The notes under the pieces: model-generated
Seen by the model: the letters and a program-made list of their open reading frames with translations, nothing else
Databases searched by the model: none
What the model was told of the DNA's origin: nothing
Origin: Mesorhizobium sp. LHD-90
Lineage (GTDB): Bacteria; Pseudomonadota; Alphaproteobacteria; Rhizobiales; Rhizobiaceae
Reading direction: 5' to 3'
Assembly: GCF_030929505.1 (NCBI RefSeq)
Contig: NZ_JAVFVV010000007.1
Location: 186,001 to 250,000, forward strand
DNA: 64,000 nt
Shown here: one piece after another, positions 8,642 through 17,185 of the stretch
Numbering within the stretch: position 1 is the first letter of the stretch
How the letters are laid out: every line of letters starts with the position of its first letter
Made by a program: the position numbers and the translations under genes

Positions 8642-9126
8642 GACCGTACCTCCGCGACGATCTCGTCGAGTTTTTCCGCGTCGAGCCGGCCGATGACCTC
8701 GCCATCGAGCATGGCCGCGGGCGCGCAGGCGCAGAGCCCGAGGCAATAGACCGGCTCCAGCGTCACCGAGCCGTCAGCCGCCGTCTCGTGGAAGCCGATG
8801 CCGAGAAGCTGCTGGATGCGCGCGGCGACCGCGTCCGAGCCCATCGACTGGCAGGCTTCGGCGCGGCAGATCTTCAGCACATGACGGCCGGCCGGCGCCC
8901 GACGATAGTCGTGGTAGAAGGTGACGACGCCGTGCACCTCGGCTTTTGAGATGTTGAGCGCCTGGGTGATCACCGGTAGCGATTCGTTGGGTACGAAGCC
9001 GAATTCTTCCTGAATGCCGTGCAGGATCGGCAGCAATGGACCTTCCAGTCCGTTTGCGTCCGCGATGACCGCCGCCGTCCTGGCCACGACGTCCTGCGGA
9101 GCCTGGGTACTTGCTGGCTGCACCAT
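8638..9126 (-). CDS. fdsG: NAD-dependent formate dehydrogenase gamma subunit (NuoE-like)
   Basis: A 162-residue thioredoxin-like [2Fe-2S] protein related to the complex I 24-kDa subunit. The ligands are C87 and C92 in KICRAEACQSMG, and C128 and C132 in YCLGLCACAPA. It forms the diaphorase part of the enzyme with FdsB. I choose the ATG at 9126 because GGGAGGG lies 9 bases before it, whereas an in-frame ATG at 9162 has no ribosome-binding site. It is the first structural gene of the fds operon. The LysR gene and a palindromic site lie just upstream. Confidence 0.94.
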   Translation of the reverse strand: MVQPASTQAPQDVVARTAAVIADANGLEGPLLPILHGIQEEFGFVPNESLPVITQALNISKAEVHGVVTFYHDYRRAPAGRHVLKICRAEACQSMGSDAVAARIQQLLGIGFHETAADGSVTLEPVYCLGLCACAPAAMLDGEVIGRLDAEKLDEIVAEVRS

Positions 9127-9224
9127 GATGCAGCGCCCTCCCTGATTGGCATTTCGCGTCAAGCCGACACGAAGAGCCCTAGAAACCAGACAAAATCGTG
9201 TGAATCAATAAAGCCGCTTCGTGG

Positions 9225-9247
9225 CTTGATAGGTTTTTTCTATCAAG
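9225..9247. promoter_or_regulatory. Candidate LysR-type operator upstream of fdsG
   Basis: CTTGATAG and CTATCAAG are perfect inverted arms separated by 7 bases, giving ATAG-N7-CTAT and the T-N11-A pattern bound by LysR-type regulators. It lies about 100 bases upstream of the fdsG start and just past the stop of the LysR gene, where an activator of the fds operon would bind. Formate-dehydrogenase LysR regulators are known in other fds operons; binding here is inferred. Confidence 0.65.
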
Positions 9248-9266
9248 CGTCGAAGGTCAGGATAAT

Positions 9267-10166
9267 TCAGCGGCCGGTGCCGAATTTGCTCGCCAGCGTC
9301 ATCGCCTCGCTCAGCACCGCCGCCACCAGCGGGGTGTGCGGCTCCCGCCGCGTGGCAATCAGCCCGACAAGATGGCTTGCGTCGGGCTCGACGATTGGGA
9401 TCGCCCGGATCGGTTCGGCGAAGCCGAAAGTCTCCGCGAGATTGAGCGGCATGATCGACGACCATTTTCCGGTGCGGATGTGGGAGAACAGCACGATCAT
9501 TGAGTTGGATTCGAGCGTCGGCCGCGCCACGCCGCCGGCCTCGCCGACATGGTGGTCGATGATGCGGCGGTTCTGCATGTCGGGGGTGAGCAGGCAGAGC
9601 GGCAGGTTGGCGACCTCCGCCCATGTCACCTGCTGCCGGTCGGAGTACGGATTCCCGGCTGCGGTGATCAAATGGTAGCGCTCCGAATAGAGCGGCACGC
9701 TGACGACGTTACCCAGCGGCTCGTTGTCGAGATAGGTGATGCCGGCGTCGATGTCGAAATTGCCGAGCAGCGACAACACCTCGATGGAGGTGCGCGACAG
9801 CACCGAGAAGCTGACGCCGGGGTGCTTTTCCCGGAACGGCGTGGTGAGACGTGGGACCATGGCGAGCGCCGTGGGGATGGCGGCGATGCGGATGCGGCCC
9901 GACAGGCCGTGACGCGCGGCGCGCATTTCCTCGCGCATGGTGCGGGCGTCGCCGACGATGCGGCGCGCCCAGACAAGCACCTGCTCGCCTTCCGGCGTCA
10001 GCCCCTGGAAGCGCGAGCCGCGGACGACCAGCATGACGCCGAGCTGGTCCTCCAACTGCTTGATCGCCGCCGACAATGTCGGCTGGGTGATGCCGAGATC
10101 CTCGGCGGCCCGGCCGAAATGCTGCGCCTTGGCGAGCGCGATGAAGAATTCGAGCTTGTCGATCAT
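9267..10166 (-). CDS. LysR family transcriptional regulator of the formate dehydrogenase operon
   Basis: A 299-residue LysR regulator. The N-terminal helix-turn-helix covers about residues 1-60 (MIDKLEFFIALAKAQHFGRA, then LGITQPTLSAAIKQLEDQLG), followed by a linker helix and a periplasmic-binding-fold effector domain. It is directly upstream of fdsG in the same direction, with 140 bases between, so it most likely controls fdsGBA-fdhD-fdsD in response to formate or a related signal, as FdsR-type proteins do. The ATG at 10166 begins the canonical first helix; an ATG at 10190 would add eight atypical residues. The presumed autoregulatory site is not evident upstream of its own start. Confidence 0.9.
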   Translation of the reverse strand: MIDKLEFFIALAKAQHFGRAAEDLGITQPTLSAAIKQLEDQLGVMLVVRGSRFQGLTPEGEQVLVWARRIVGDARTMREEMRAARHGLSGRIRIAAIPTALAMVPRLTTPFREKHPGVSFSVLSRTSIEVLSLLGNFDIDAGITYLDNEPLGNVVSVPLYSERYHLITAAGNPYSDRQQVTWAEVANLPLCLLTPDMQNRRIIDHHVGEAGGVARPTLESNSMIVLFSHIRTGKWSSIMPLNLAETFGFAEPIRAIPIVEPDASHLVGLIATRREPHTPLVAAVLSEAMTLASKFGTGR

Positions 10167-10250
10167 GGAAGGCCGGCCGCAAAAATGCACATACGCCGGA
10201 AGCGTAGCGCATCGGCAGCCTTCCCTGAAGGGCGCGATAGAGTCCGGTCG

Positions 10251-10604
10251 CTAGTAGTAGAACCGCTCCTCGACGATCTTGCCGTTCTTGACCGTATAGA
10301 GGCCGATCTCGTCCATCGTGACGCGCTCGCCAGTCGCCTTGGGCGTGATGTCCATGGTGAAGCGGACGGCGAACTGGTCGCCGTTGACGAACGGCCCTTC
10401 GGCGGAAGCACTATGAACTTCGTGATTCTCGAACCACCAGGCGCCCTTCTGCCTGACTGCTTCCTTGCCCTCGCAAACGGCCATCGGGCCGTCCATGGCT
10501 TCGTAGCTCACGACATTGTCGGCGTTGTATTTCGCCGCGGCGCCATCGTGATCGCCCTGTTTGAGAAGATCGGTGAAATCCTTGGCAAGCTCTGCAGTGG
10601 TCAT
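10251..10604 (-). CDS. SnoaL-like / NTF2-fold small protein
   Basis: A 117-residue protein of the cystatin-like alpha+beta barrel fold: an N-terminal helix (MTTAELAKDFTDLLKQGD), the AAAKYNADNVVSYEAMDG strand, and a C-terminal strand pair ending in VKNGKIVEERFYY, all typical of SnoaL-like polyketide-cyclase-related proteins. GGAGG precedes the ATG by a good distance. Proteins of this type bind small hydrophobic ligands or act as isomerases or hydrolases, and no catalytic assignment can be made. It is a single gene, head-to-tail with the LysR gene but transcribed separately. Confidence 0.8.
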   Translation of the reverse strand: MTTAELAKDFTDLLKQGDHDGAAAKYNADNVVSYEAMDGPMAVCEGKEAVRQKGAWWFENHEVHSASAEGPFVNGDQFAVRFTMDITPKATGERVTMDEIGLYTVKNGKIVEERFYY

Positions 10605-10982
10605 GACGTTCCTCCATGAGTGACAGCACGGATGGTTATCACCGGTCCCCTGACAGCCTTATGTCAGGGATGCCAATCGGCTGAGAGCCTGTTTGGAGTA
10701 TGCGTGATGGCGGTCCGCAAATGGCGTTTTTCTGCGCCCCGGTGCTCACGTACCTCATGTACGCTCCGCTCGTCGCTTCGCGACCCCGAAGAACGCCATT
10801 TTCGACTCGCCCTGGCGCATTTCCAAACAGGCTCGGAGATCTATCTGTCCGATGCGGACCGACTGGCCGGAGGACGATAATCCCTTCCGATAGTCGAACT
10901 CCACTCAATTCCCCGCGGCCGATCTTCAGTGCAGCCGGTCCGTTCCCGAATGCGTCATCCGCGCCCGGCGAAACAAAGCCGG
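10605..10982. other. Intergenic region dominated by a palindromic element
   Basis: No gene is seen. The central 150 bases are the inverted repeat at 10685-10834. The remaining flanks show no promoter or RNA gene that I can support, beyond the sequence just upstream of the SnoaL-like gene. Confidence 0.5.
10685..10834. repeat. 150-bp imperfect palindromic element
   Basis: The outer arms GAGCCTGTTTGGA (10685-10697) and TCCAAACAGGCTC (10822-10834) are perfect inverted copies. Inside them AAATGGCGTT faces AACGCCATTT. The whole folds into one long imperfect hairpin in a gene-free gap. This pattern is typical of short non-autonomous repeats scattered in Mesorhizobium-type genomes. No target-site duplication is obvious. 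Confidence 0.75.
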
Positions 10983-11468
10983 TCACCCCTTGGCCGCCGC
11001 CTCCAGCCTGGCTACGTCCAGCTTCACCATCTGCATCATCGCGGCGGTGACGCGTTTCGCCTTCTCGCGGTCTGGGTCCTTCATCAGGCGTGGCAGCGCC
11101 TCCGGCACGATCTGCCAGGCAAAGCCGTATCTGTCCTTCACCCAGCCGCACTGCACTTCCTTGCCGCCGTCGGCCGCCAGCTTGTTCCAGTATTCGTCGA
11201 CCTCCGCCTGGTCCTTGCACAGGATCTGGAAGGAGACGCTGTCGTTCGGCTTGCCTTCCGGATGCGGGCCGCCATTGAGGCAGACGAAGGTGTGGCCCTC
11301 GATGCTGACCTCGGCGGTCAACACCTGTCCTTCCGTGGTGTAGGGCTCGCCGCCGGCCGGCGCCTTGACGATCTCGCCGATCTCGGCGTTGCGGAACACC
11401 GAAGCGTAGAACCGCGCAGCTTCCTCGGCCCGCCTCTCGAACCACATGCATGTCGTGAGCTTTTTCAT
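10983..11468 (-). CDS. VOC superfamily PhnB-like protein
   Basis: A 161-residue protein of the PhnB/3-demethylubiquinone-methyltransferase-like group in the vicinal-oxygen-chelate fold: FERRAEEAARFYASVFRNAEIGEIV, then FVCLNGGPHPEGKPNDSVSF, then DEYWNKLAADGGKEVQCGWVKDRYGFAWQIVPEAL. A C-terminal helix (VTAAMMQMVKLDVARLEAA) is common in this subgroup. The methionine at 11468 has a GGAG at correct spacing, while the ATG at 11474 abuts the GGAG. The function of this group is unknown; annotation as a methyltransferase in databases is historical. A second, divergent VOC protein lies 25 bases upstream on the same strand, so the two probably form an operon. Confidence 0.85.
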   Translation of the reverse strand: MKKLTTCMWFERRAEEAARFYASVFRNAEIGEIVKAPAGGEPYTTEGQVLTAEVSIEGHTFVCLNGGPHPEGKPNDSVSFQILCKDQAEVDEYWNKLAADGGKEVQCGWVKDRYGFAWQIVPEALPRLMKDPDREKAKRVTAAMMQMVKLDVARLEAAAKG

Positions 11469-11493
11469 CGTCATCTCCAGTGCTCGCGTTCGG

Positions 11494-11910
11494 CTACTTC
11501 TGTCCGTCGGCGCAATTGATCATCCAGGACGTGCCGTAGCGGTCCTTCACCATGCCGAATTTCTTGGCCCAGAACGTCTGCTCCAGCGGCATGGTCACCG
11601 TGCCGCCATCGGAGAAGGCATTGAAGATGCGCTCGGCGCGGCTTTCGTCGTCGATCTGGATCGAGATCGACACGCCCTTCATCGCGGCGTCGCCGAACTC
11701 CGGCGGCGAGTCCGCGCCCATCAGCTCGGCCTCGCCAACCTTGAGGTAGGCGTTGATGACCTTGTCCTGCCAGTCCTTCGATACATGCTCGCCGGCCGGT
11801 GTGTCGCCGTGGGCGATCATGTCGACGATCTCGCCGTCGAGGGTCTTTGCGTAGAACTCGAATGCCTCGCGGCAGCGGCCGTCGAAGGACAGATAGGCTA
11901 TGAATCGCAT
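11494..11910 (-). CDS. VOC superfamily PhnB-like protein
   Basis: A 138-residue VOC-fold protein: MRFIAYLSFDGRCREAFEFY at the start, the VINAYLKVGEAELMGADSPP strand, and the C-terminal FWAKKFGMVKDRYGTSWMINC motif shared by PhnB-type proteins. GGAGGAA lies 6 bases before the chosen ATG. It is only distantly similar to its neighbour at 10983-11468 and probably reflects an old duplication. No metal-ligand set can be assigned with confidence and no substrate is evident. Confidence 0.87.
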   Translation of the reverse strand: MRFIAYLSFDGRCREAFEFYAKTLDGEIVDMIAHGDTPAGEHVSKDWQDKVINAYLKVGEAELMGADSPPEFGDAAMKGVSISIQIDDESRAERIFNAFSDGGTVTMPLEQTFWAKKFGMVKDRYGTSWMINCADGQK

Positions 11911-12101
11911 TACGGTTCCTCCATGCGGGTTTCCGGCGCCCTGCCGGTCGCAGCTTGCGCTTGCCATGAAGACGGATTGGCGACGGTCGTTCCGACACGG
12001 ACGTGAGAATTTTTCCTTCCGTCATCCGAAATGGGCTGCCGGCTTGGTGTTGGGCGGAAACTGCATTATCTCGTGCCCAACCAACAAGCAGGGCCAATAC
12101 C

Positions 12102-13283
12102 ATGTCCGTCACCCGCGAAGCCGTCGTCGACAAGCTGAAGACCATCAAGGGTCCGGATTTCGAGGGCGACATCGTCTCGCTCGGCCTGGTCTCGGAGATT
12201 TTCATCGCCGACGCAAAAGTGTTCTTCTCGATCACCGTGCCGGCCGCCCGCGCCCAGGAGCTTGAACCGCTGCGGGCCGCCGCCGAGCGGGCGGTGAAGT
12301 CGATCCCGGGCGTCGCCGGCGCGGTGGTGGCGCTGACGGCCGAGAAGAAGGGCGGCGGCATGGAGCAGCCGGTCAGGCGGCCGTCACCGCCTCCCGCGGC
12401 TCCCGCGCAGCGCGCGGCCCCGCCCCCCAGGCCCGCGCCGCCGAAGGCGCCGGCCTCGCACGGTTCCGGAAAACGCGGCGTGCCGGGCATTGACGCCATC
12501 ATCGCCGTCGCCTCCGGCAAGGGCGGCGTGGGCAAGTCGACGACCGCCGTCAACCTGGCGCTCGGGCTGGCCGCCAACGGGCTGAAGGTCGGGCTGCTCG
12601 ACGCCGACATCTACGGCCCGTCGGTGCCGCGACTGATGAATGTCCACGGCCGGCCGAAGACCATAGACGGCAAGGTGCTGATTCCGATGGAGAATTTCGG
12701 CCTCAAGCTGATGTCCATGGGTTTTCTCGTCGACGAGGAGACGCCGATGATCTGGCGCGGCCCGATGGTGATGTCAGCGCTGACGCAGATGCTGCGCGAG
12801 GTCGAGTGGGGCAAGCTCGACGTGCTGGTGGTCGACATGCCGCCCGGAACCGGCGATGCCCAGCTCACCATGGCCCAGCAGGTGCCGCTGGCGGGCGCGG
12901 TCATCGTCTCGACGCCGCAGGATCTGGCTCTGATCGACGCCCGCAAGGGGTTGAACATGTTCAAGAAAGTCGACGTGCCGCTGCTCGGCATCGTCGAGAA
13001 CATGAGCTATTTCCTCGCCCCCGACACGGGCAAGCGCTACGACATCTTCGGCCACGGCGGCGCGAGGAAGGAGGCCGAGCGCCTCGGCGTCGCTTTCCTC
13101 GGCGAGGTGCCGCTGGAGATGGTCATCCGTGAAAGCTCGGACGCCGGCGCGCCGATCGTCGTATCCGAGCCCGATGGCCCGCAGGCGAAGATCTATCGTG
13201 ATATCGCGGCCAGGGTTTTGGAACGGCTGAAGGAAGAGCAGGCGGGAGCGGCTGCCGCGACGCCGGCGATCGTCTTCGAATGA
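12102..13283 (+). CDS. apbC: Mrp/ApbC family iron-sulfur cluster carrier P-loop ATPase
   Basis: A 393-residue protein with an N-terminal MIP18/DUF59 domain (about 1-85), a Pro/Ala-rich linker (about 88-130) and a C-terminal MinD-like ATPase. The deviant Walker A is VASGKGGVGKST, followed by LLDADIYGPSVP and VDMPPGTGDAQLT. Members carry [Fe-S] clusters to apoproteins. The usual CxxC of the bacterial Mrp group, expected in the NMSxFxCPxC segment, is replaced here by NMSYFLAPDTG, so no conserved cluster-binding cysteine pair is seen at that place. The ATG at 12102 starts the DUF59 helix. It stands alone as a monocistronic gene. Confidence 0.93.
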   Translation: MSVTREAVVDKLKTIKGPDFEGDIVSLGLVSEIFIADAKVFFSITVPAARAQELEPLRAAAERAVKSIPGVAGAVVALTAEKKGGGMEQPVRRPSPPPAAPAQRAAPPPRPAPPKAPASHGSGKRGVPGIDAIIAVASGKGGVGKSTTAVNLALGLAANGLKVGLLDADIYGPSVPRLMNVHGRPKTIDGKVLIPMENFGLKLMSMGFLVDEETPMIWRGPMVMSALTQMLREVEWGKLDVLVVDMPPGTGDAQLTMAQQVPLAGAVIVSTPQDLALIDARKGLNMFKKVDVPLLGIVENMSYFLAPDTGKRYDIFGHGGARKEAERLGVAFLGEVPLEMVIRESSDAGAPIVVSEPDGPQAKIYRDIAARVLERLKEEQAGAAAATPAIVFE

Positions 13284-13337
13284 CAACGGAAGAGGGCGGC
13301 AGCGTCTAGTGCAATGACATGCTCGCCGTCCGGGCCG

Positions 13338-13676
13338 TCAGTCTGATTTCATCTGACAGTTCGGACCGAACCAGTTGCCCGTCGCGACGTCGAGATCGTT
13401 GTCGGTATCCGCGGCACCGCAGACGGGGTAGCGGTCGTCTCCCCGGCGCTGAATGCTGAGGGCCTTGTTGCGCTCCCGCTCGTAGCGGTCGTCGTCCGCT
13501 TTCTGGTCCCGCTGTTCGGACAGGTTCATCATGCAACTTGCGAAGGCATCCGTGCCCTGCTGGAAGCCGAAGCCGCTGCATTTGTCGCGATCGGCAGCTT
13601 GCTGATCCTCTGCGCTGACGCAGCCCGTCACTGCCAGGAGGACAAGCCCGAACCCACATGAGACAAGCTTCCTCAC
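13338..13676 (-). CDS. Small putative lipoprotein
   Basis: A 112-residue protein that begins with a GTG codon, a charged start and a hydrophobic stretch ending in the lipobox LAVTGC (Cys at residue 19), so it should be lipid-anchored after signal peptidase II cleavage. The mature part contains CSGFGFQQGTDAFASCMMNLSEQRD, a segment I recognise from many small Rhizobiales lipoproteins of unknown role, then a charged, repetitive region and two further Cys residues (VCGAAD, PNCQ). The protein is likely in the periplasm or at the outer membrane. No function is known. Confidence 0.8.
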   Translation of the reverse strand: MRKLVSCGFGLVLLAVTGCVSAEDQQAADRDKCSGFGFQQGTDAFASCMMNLSEQRDQKADDDRYERERNKALSIQRRGDDRYPVCGAADTDNDLDVATGNWFGPNCQMKSD

Positions 13677-13803
13677 TACGGCCCCCTGAAAAAAGCGAAT
13701 GACATCAACAGCCGCGTGGCCGTTTAGCTGTCAAGATCGTCCGGGCTCGCCAGCCGATTGTTCGAACGACCCTGTCGACACGATCGATCGAGCCCGAACT
13801 GTC

Positions 13804-14256
13804 TTACGACGCGCTCACCTTCTCCCCAAAAGTCGAGAAAAATTCGCCGGCGAGCTTTTTCGAGGTCGAGCTGATCAGCCGGCTGCCGAGCTGGGCGATC
13901 TTGCCGCCGACATCGGCCTTGGCCTCGTATTTCAGCACGGTCTGGTTCGGTCCGGTCTCGGTGAGCTTGACGTCGGCGCCACCCTTGGCGAAGCCGGCGA
14001 TGCCGCCCTTGCCTTCCCCCGCGATCGTATAGGAGTTTGGCGGATTCAGGTTCTTGAGCGTCACCTCGCCGGCGAAAGTGGCCTTGATCGGGCCTATTTT
14101 CAGTACCACGGTGGCGGCCAGTTCGGTATCGGACTTTTTCTCGAGGCTCTGGCAGCCGGGAATGCATTCCTTCAGCACAGCCGGATCGTTGAGAGCTTCC
14201 CAGACCTTGCCGATCGGGGCGGCAATGGTTTCCTCGCCTTCGATGATAAGCGCCAT
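13804..14256 (-). CDS. CoxG-like SRPBCC family protein
   Basis: A 150-residue START-like protein of the carbon monoxide dehydrogenase subunit G group: IEGEETIAAPIGKVWEALNDPAVLKECIPGCQSLEK, then VVLKIGPIKATFAGEVTLKN and GGKIAQLGSRLISSTSKKLAGEFF. GGAGG precedes the ATG. CoxG anchors aerobic CO dehydrogenase to the membrane in carboxydotrophs. Here no coxSML genes are nearby and the C-terminal membrane tail is missing, so it is more likely a general member of the family acting with some other molybdenum hydroxylase or as a lipid-binding protein. Confidence 0.88.
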   Translation of the reverse strand: MALIIEGEETIAAPIGKVWEALNDPAVLKECIPGCQSLEKKSDTELAATVVLKIGPIKATFAGEVTLKNLNPPNSYTIAGEGKGGIAGFAKGGADVKLTETGPNQTVLKYEAKADVGGKIAQLGSRLISSTSKKLAGEFFSTFGEKVSAS

Positions 14257-14567
14257 GAGAGCCTCCGCTGCGGTTCCGCAAGGCCTAACCGACGCGCGCA
14301 GGACTGTCCATCCGCACGAAAGTGCTGGTTTTCCCCGAACTGTGGACGAGATGTTCGAGCATGTCGGTTGCGGCGATGGTGGCCCGGCGGCCCCACGGGG
14401 CAGGCTCTAAGACGAAAGGCTGTGATGCCGGCGGATGCATCGCACTTTACAGGACGTAGTGGTAGCGCTAACATTTCCGTTGCGGGTTTGCGGGAGGAGA
14501 CCGGAAGCGCGCAGGCAGGCAAGCGCGCCTCTCGAAGGGCGTCAAAAACACCGTTCGGGAGGTGCCT
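14257..14567. other. Divergent promoter region between CoxG-like gene and sugar ABC operon
   Basis: No gene is seen. The right part holds a LacI-type operator (14460-14473) and, just before 14568, a GGGAGGT ribosome-binding site for the ATPase gene. I could not identify -35/-10 elements with confidence. Confidence 0.5.
14460..14473. promoter_or_regulatory. LacI-family-type operator before the carbohydrate ABC operon
   Basis: TGGTAGCGCTAACA is a near-perfect palindrome around a central CG, with one mismatched pair (G against A). It matches the form of LacI/GalR-family operators, which centre on CG with outer TG/CA. It lies 95 bases upstream of the first gene of the sugar importer operon, so it probably mediates substrate-responsive repression. 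No LacI-family gene occurs in this window. Confidence 0.6.
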
Positions 14568-15632
<1,065 letters not shown>

Positions 15633-15685
15633 TCCCGGCGGACCGCGGGAAGAAACGACAAGAACGCACCAAGGAGGAAGGGACG

Positions 15686-17011
15686 ATGAAATTCACCAGA
15701 CGTGACGTGATCCGCACCGGCGCCGGCGCTGCCGCCGGTATCGTCGGCAGCCAATTCCTGGGCCGGCCGGCCTTCGCCCAGGACGCGCCGAAATACACGC
15801 CCGAGCAGGGCGCCTCCCTGCGCCTGTTGCGCTGGTCGCCCTTCGTCCAGGGGGACGAGGATTCCTGGCTCGCCAACACCAAGAAGTTCGCCGACGCCAC
15901 CGGTGTCCAGGTGCGCGTCGACAAGGAAAGCTGGGAGGACATCCGTCCGAAGGCCGCGGTAGCCGCCAATGTCGGTTCCGGTCCCGACCTGATGCTCGTC
16001 TGGTTCGACGACGCGCACCAGTATCCGGACAAGCTGCTCGATGTCACCGACCTCGGCGACTATCTCGGCAACAAGTATGGCGGCTGGTACGACGGCCCGA
16101 AGGGCTACGCCACGCGCGAGGGCAAGTTCATCGGCCTGCCGGTGGCCTGCATCGGCAACGCCATCGTCTATCGCGACTCCTGGGTCAAGGAGGCTGGCTT
16201 CTCCGAGTTCCCGAAGGATACAGCGGGCTTCCTCGAACTCTGCAAGGCGCTGCAGAAGAACGGTCATCCGGCCGGCTTCACTCATGGCCACGGCGTCGGT
16301 GACGGCAACAACTACGCCCACTGGCTGCTGTGGAGCCATGGCGGCAAGATGGTCGACGAACAAGGCAAGGTCGCCATCAACAGCCCGGAGACGATGAAGT
16401 CCATCGAATATGCGATGGAACTCTACAAGACCTTCATCCCCGGCACCGAGAGCTGGCTCGACGTCAACAACAACCGCGCCTTCCTGGCCGGCGAACTCGG
16501 CGTCATCGCCAACGGCATCTCGGCCTACCGGACCGCGCAGATCAACAAGGACAACGATCCGAAGCTGGCCGAGATCGCCAAGGACATCCGTACCACCAAC
16601 CTGCCGGTCGGCCCGGTCGGCCAGTCGATCGAACTGCACCAGACGACGGTGGCGGTGATCTTCAACTACACGCCCTATCCGAACGCCGCGAAGGCCTATT
16701 TGCAGTTCATGTTCGAGCAGGAGCAGATGGCCAACTGGATCGAGAAGTCGCTCGGCTACTGCTGCCAGACGTTGAAGGGCTTTGCCGACAACCCGGTGTG
16801 GACATCCGACCCGAACGCGGCAGCCTATTCCAGGGCGTCGGAGACGCTGCGGCCGAACGGTTACGCCGGCCCGCTGGGTTATGCCTCGGCGGCGACCATG
16901 GCCGACTATGTGCTGGTCGACATGTATGCCAAGGCGGTGACCGGGCAGGCGACACCGGAGGATGCGGTGAAAGAGGCCGAGAAGCGGGCGAACCGGTATT
17001 ATCGGGTGTAG
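15686..17011 (+). CDS. ABC transporter substrate-binding protein, carbohydrate type, Tat-exported
   Basis: A 441-residue periplasmic binding protein of the CUT1 cluster. The N-terminus has a twin-arginine motif (TRRDVIRTG), a hydrophobic Ala/Gly segment and a probable cleavage after PAFAQ. Tat export of binding proteins is common in Rhizobiales. The mature protein has the family's LRLLRWSPF start, the PDLMLVWFDDAHQYPDKLLDVTDL segment and the C-terminal EDAVKEAEKRANRYYRV helix. AAGGAGGAAG precedes the ATG. It should bind the sugar for the permeases at 17186-19019, and the ligand is not predictable. Confidence 0.92.
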   Translation: MKFTRRDVIRTGAGAAAGIVGSQFLGRPAFAQDAPKYTPEQGASLRLLRWSPFVQGDEDSWLANTKKFADATGVQVRVDKESWEDIRPKAAVAANVGSGPDLMLVWFDDAHQYPDKLLDVTDLGDYLGNKYGGWYDGPKGYATREGKFIGLPVACIGNAIVYRDSWVKEAGFSEFPKDTAGFLELCKALQKNGHPAGFTHGHGVGDGNNYAHWLLWSHGGKMVDEQGKVAINSPETMKSIEYAMELYKTFIPGTESWLDVNNNRAFLAGELGVIANGISAYRTAQINKDNDPKLAEIAKDIRTTNLPVGPVGQSIELHQTTVAVIFNYTPYPNAAKAYLQFMFEQEQMANWIEKSLGYCCQTLKGFADNPVWTSDPNAAAYSRASETLRPNGYAGPLGYASAATMADYVLVDMYAKAVTGQATPEDAVKEAEKRANRYYRV

Positions 17012-17023
17012 CGCAACGTCGAC

Positions 17024-17159
17024 GCCCCCTCCACCGCCTTCGGCGGTCTTCCTTCGGCCCCCCGTAAACGGGGGAGGATCCAGGGCGTGCCGGCGTCGCC
17101 GCCGGTTCTTCCCCTGCGAAGCGGGGGAGGGGGACCACGCGAAGCGTGGTGGAGGGGGC
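17024..17159. repeat. GC-rich mosaic repeat, copy 1
   Basis: A 136-base element with successive hairpins: CCACCGCCTTCGGCGG, CCCCCGTAAACGGGGG, CCCCTGCGAAGCGGGG and CCACGCGAAGCGTGG. Outer CCCCCTCCAC and GTGGAGGGGG close the whole. A second, nearly identical copy is at 53425-53554, which proves that it is a dispersed repeat. It lies between the binding-protein and permease genes of one operon and could shield the upstream message or reduce expression downstream. Confidence 0.9.
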
Positions 17160-17185
17160 ATATCCGCCTGTCGAGGATAAGCTGA

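Noticed and set aside
7073-8749. A 558-codon plus-strand frame opposite fdsB
   Set aside because: The same antisense effect of high-GC coding DNA; fdsB on the other strand is complete and well conserved.
13804-14256. Part of a CO dehydrogenase operon
   Set aside because: CoxG-like only; no coxS, coxM or coxL genes are adjacent and the membrane anchor tail is lacking.
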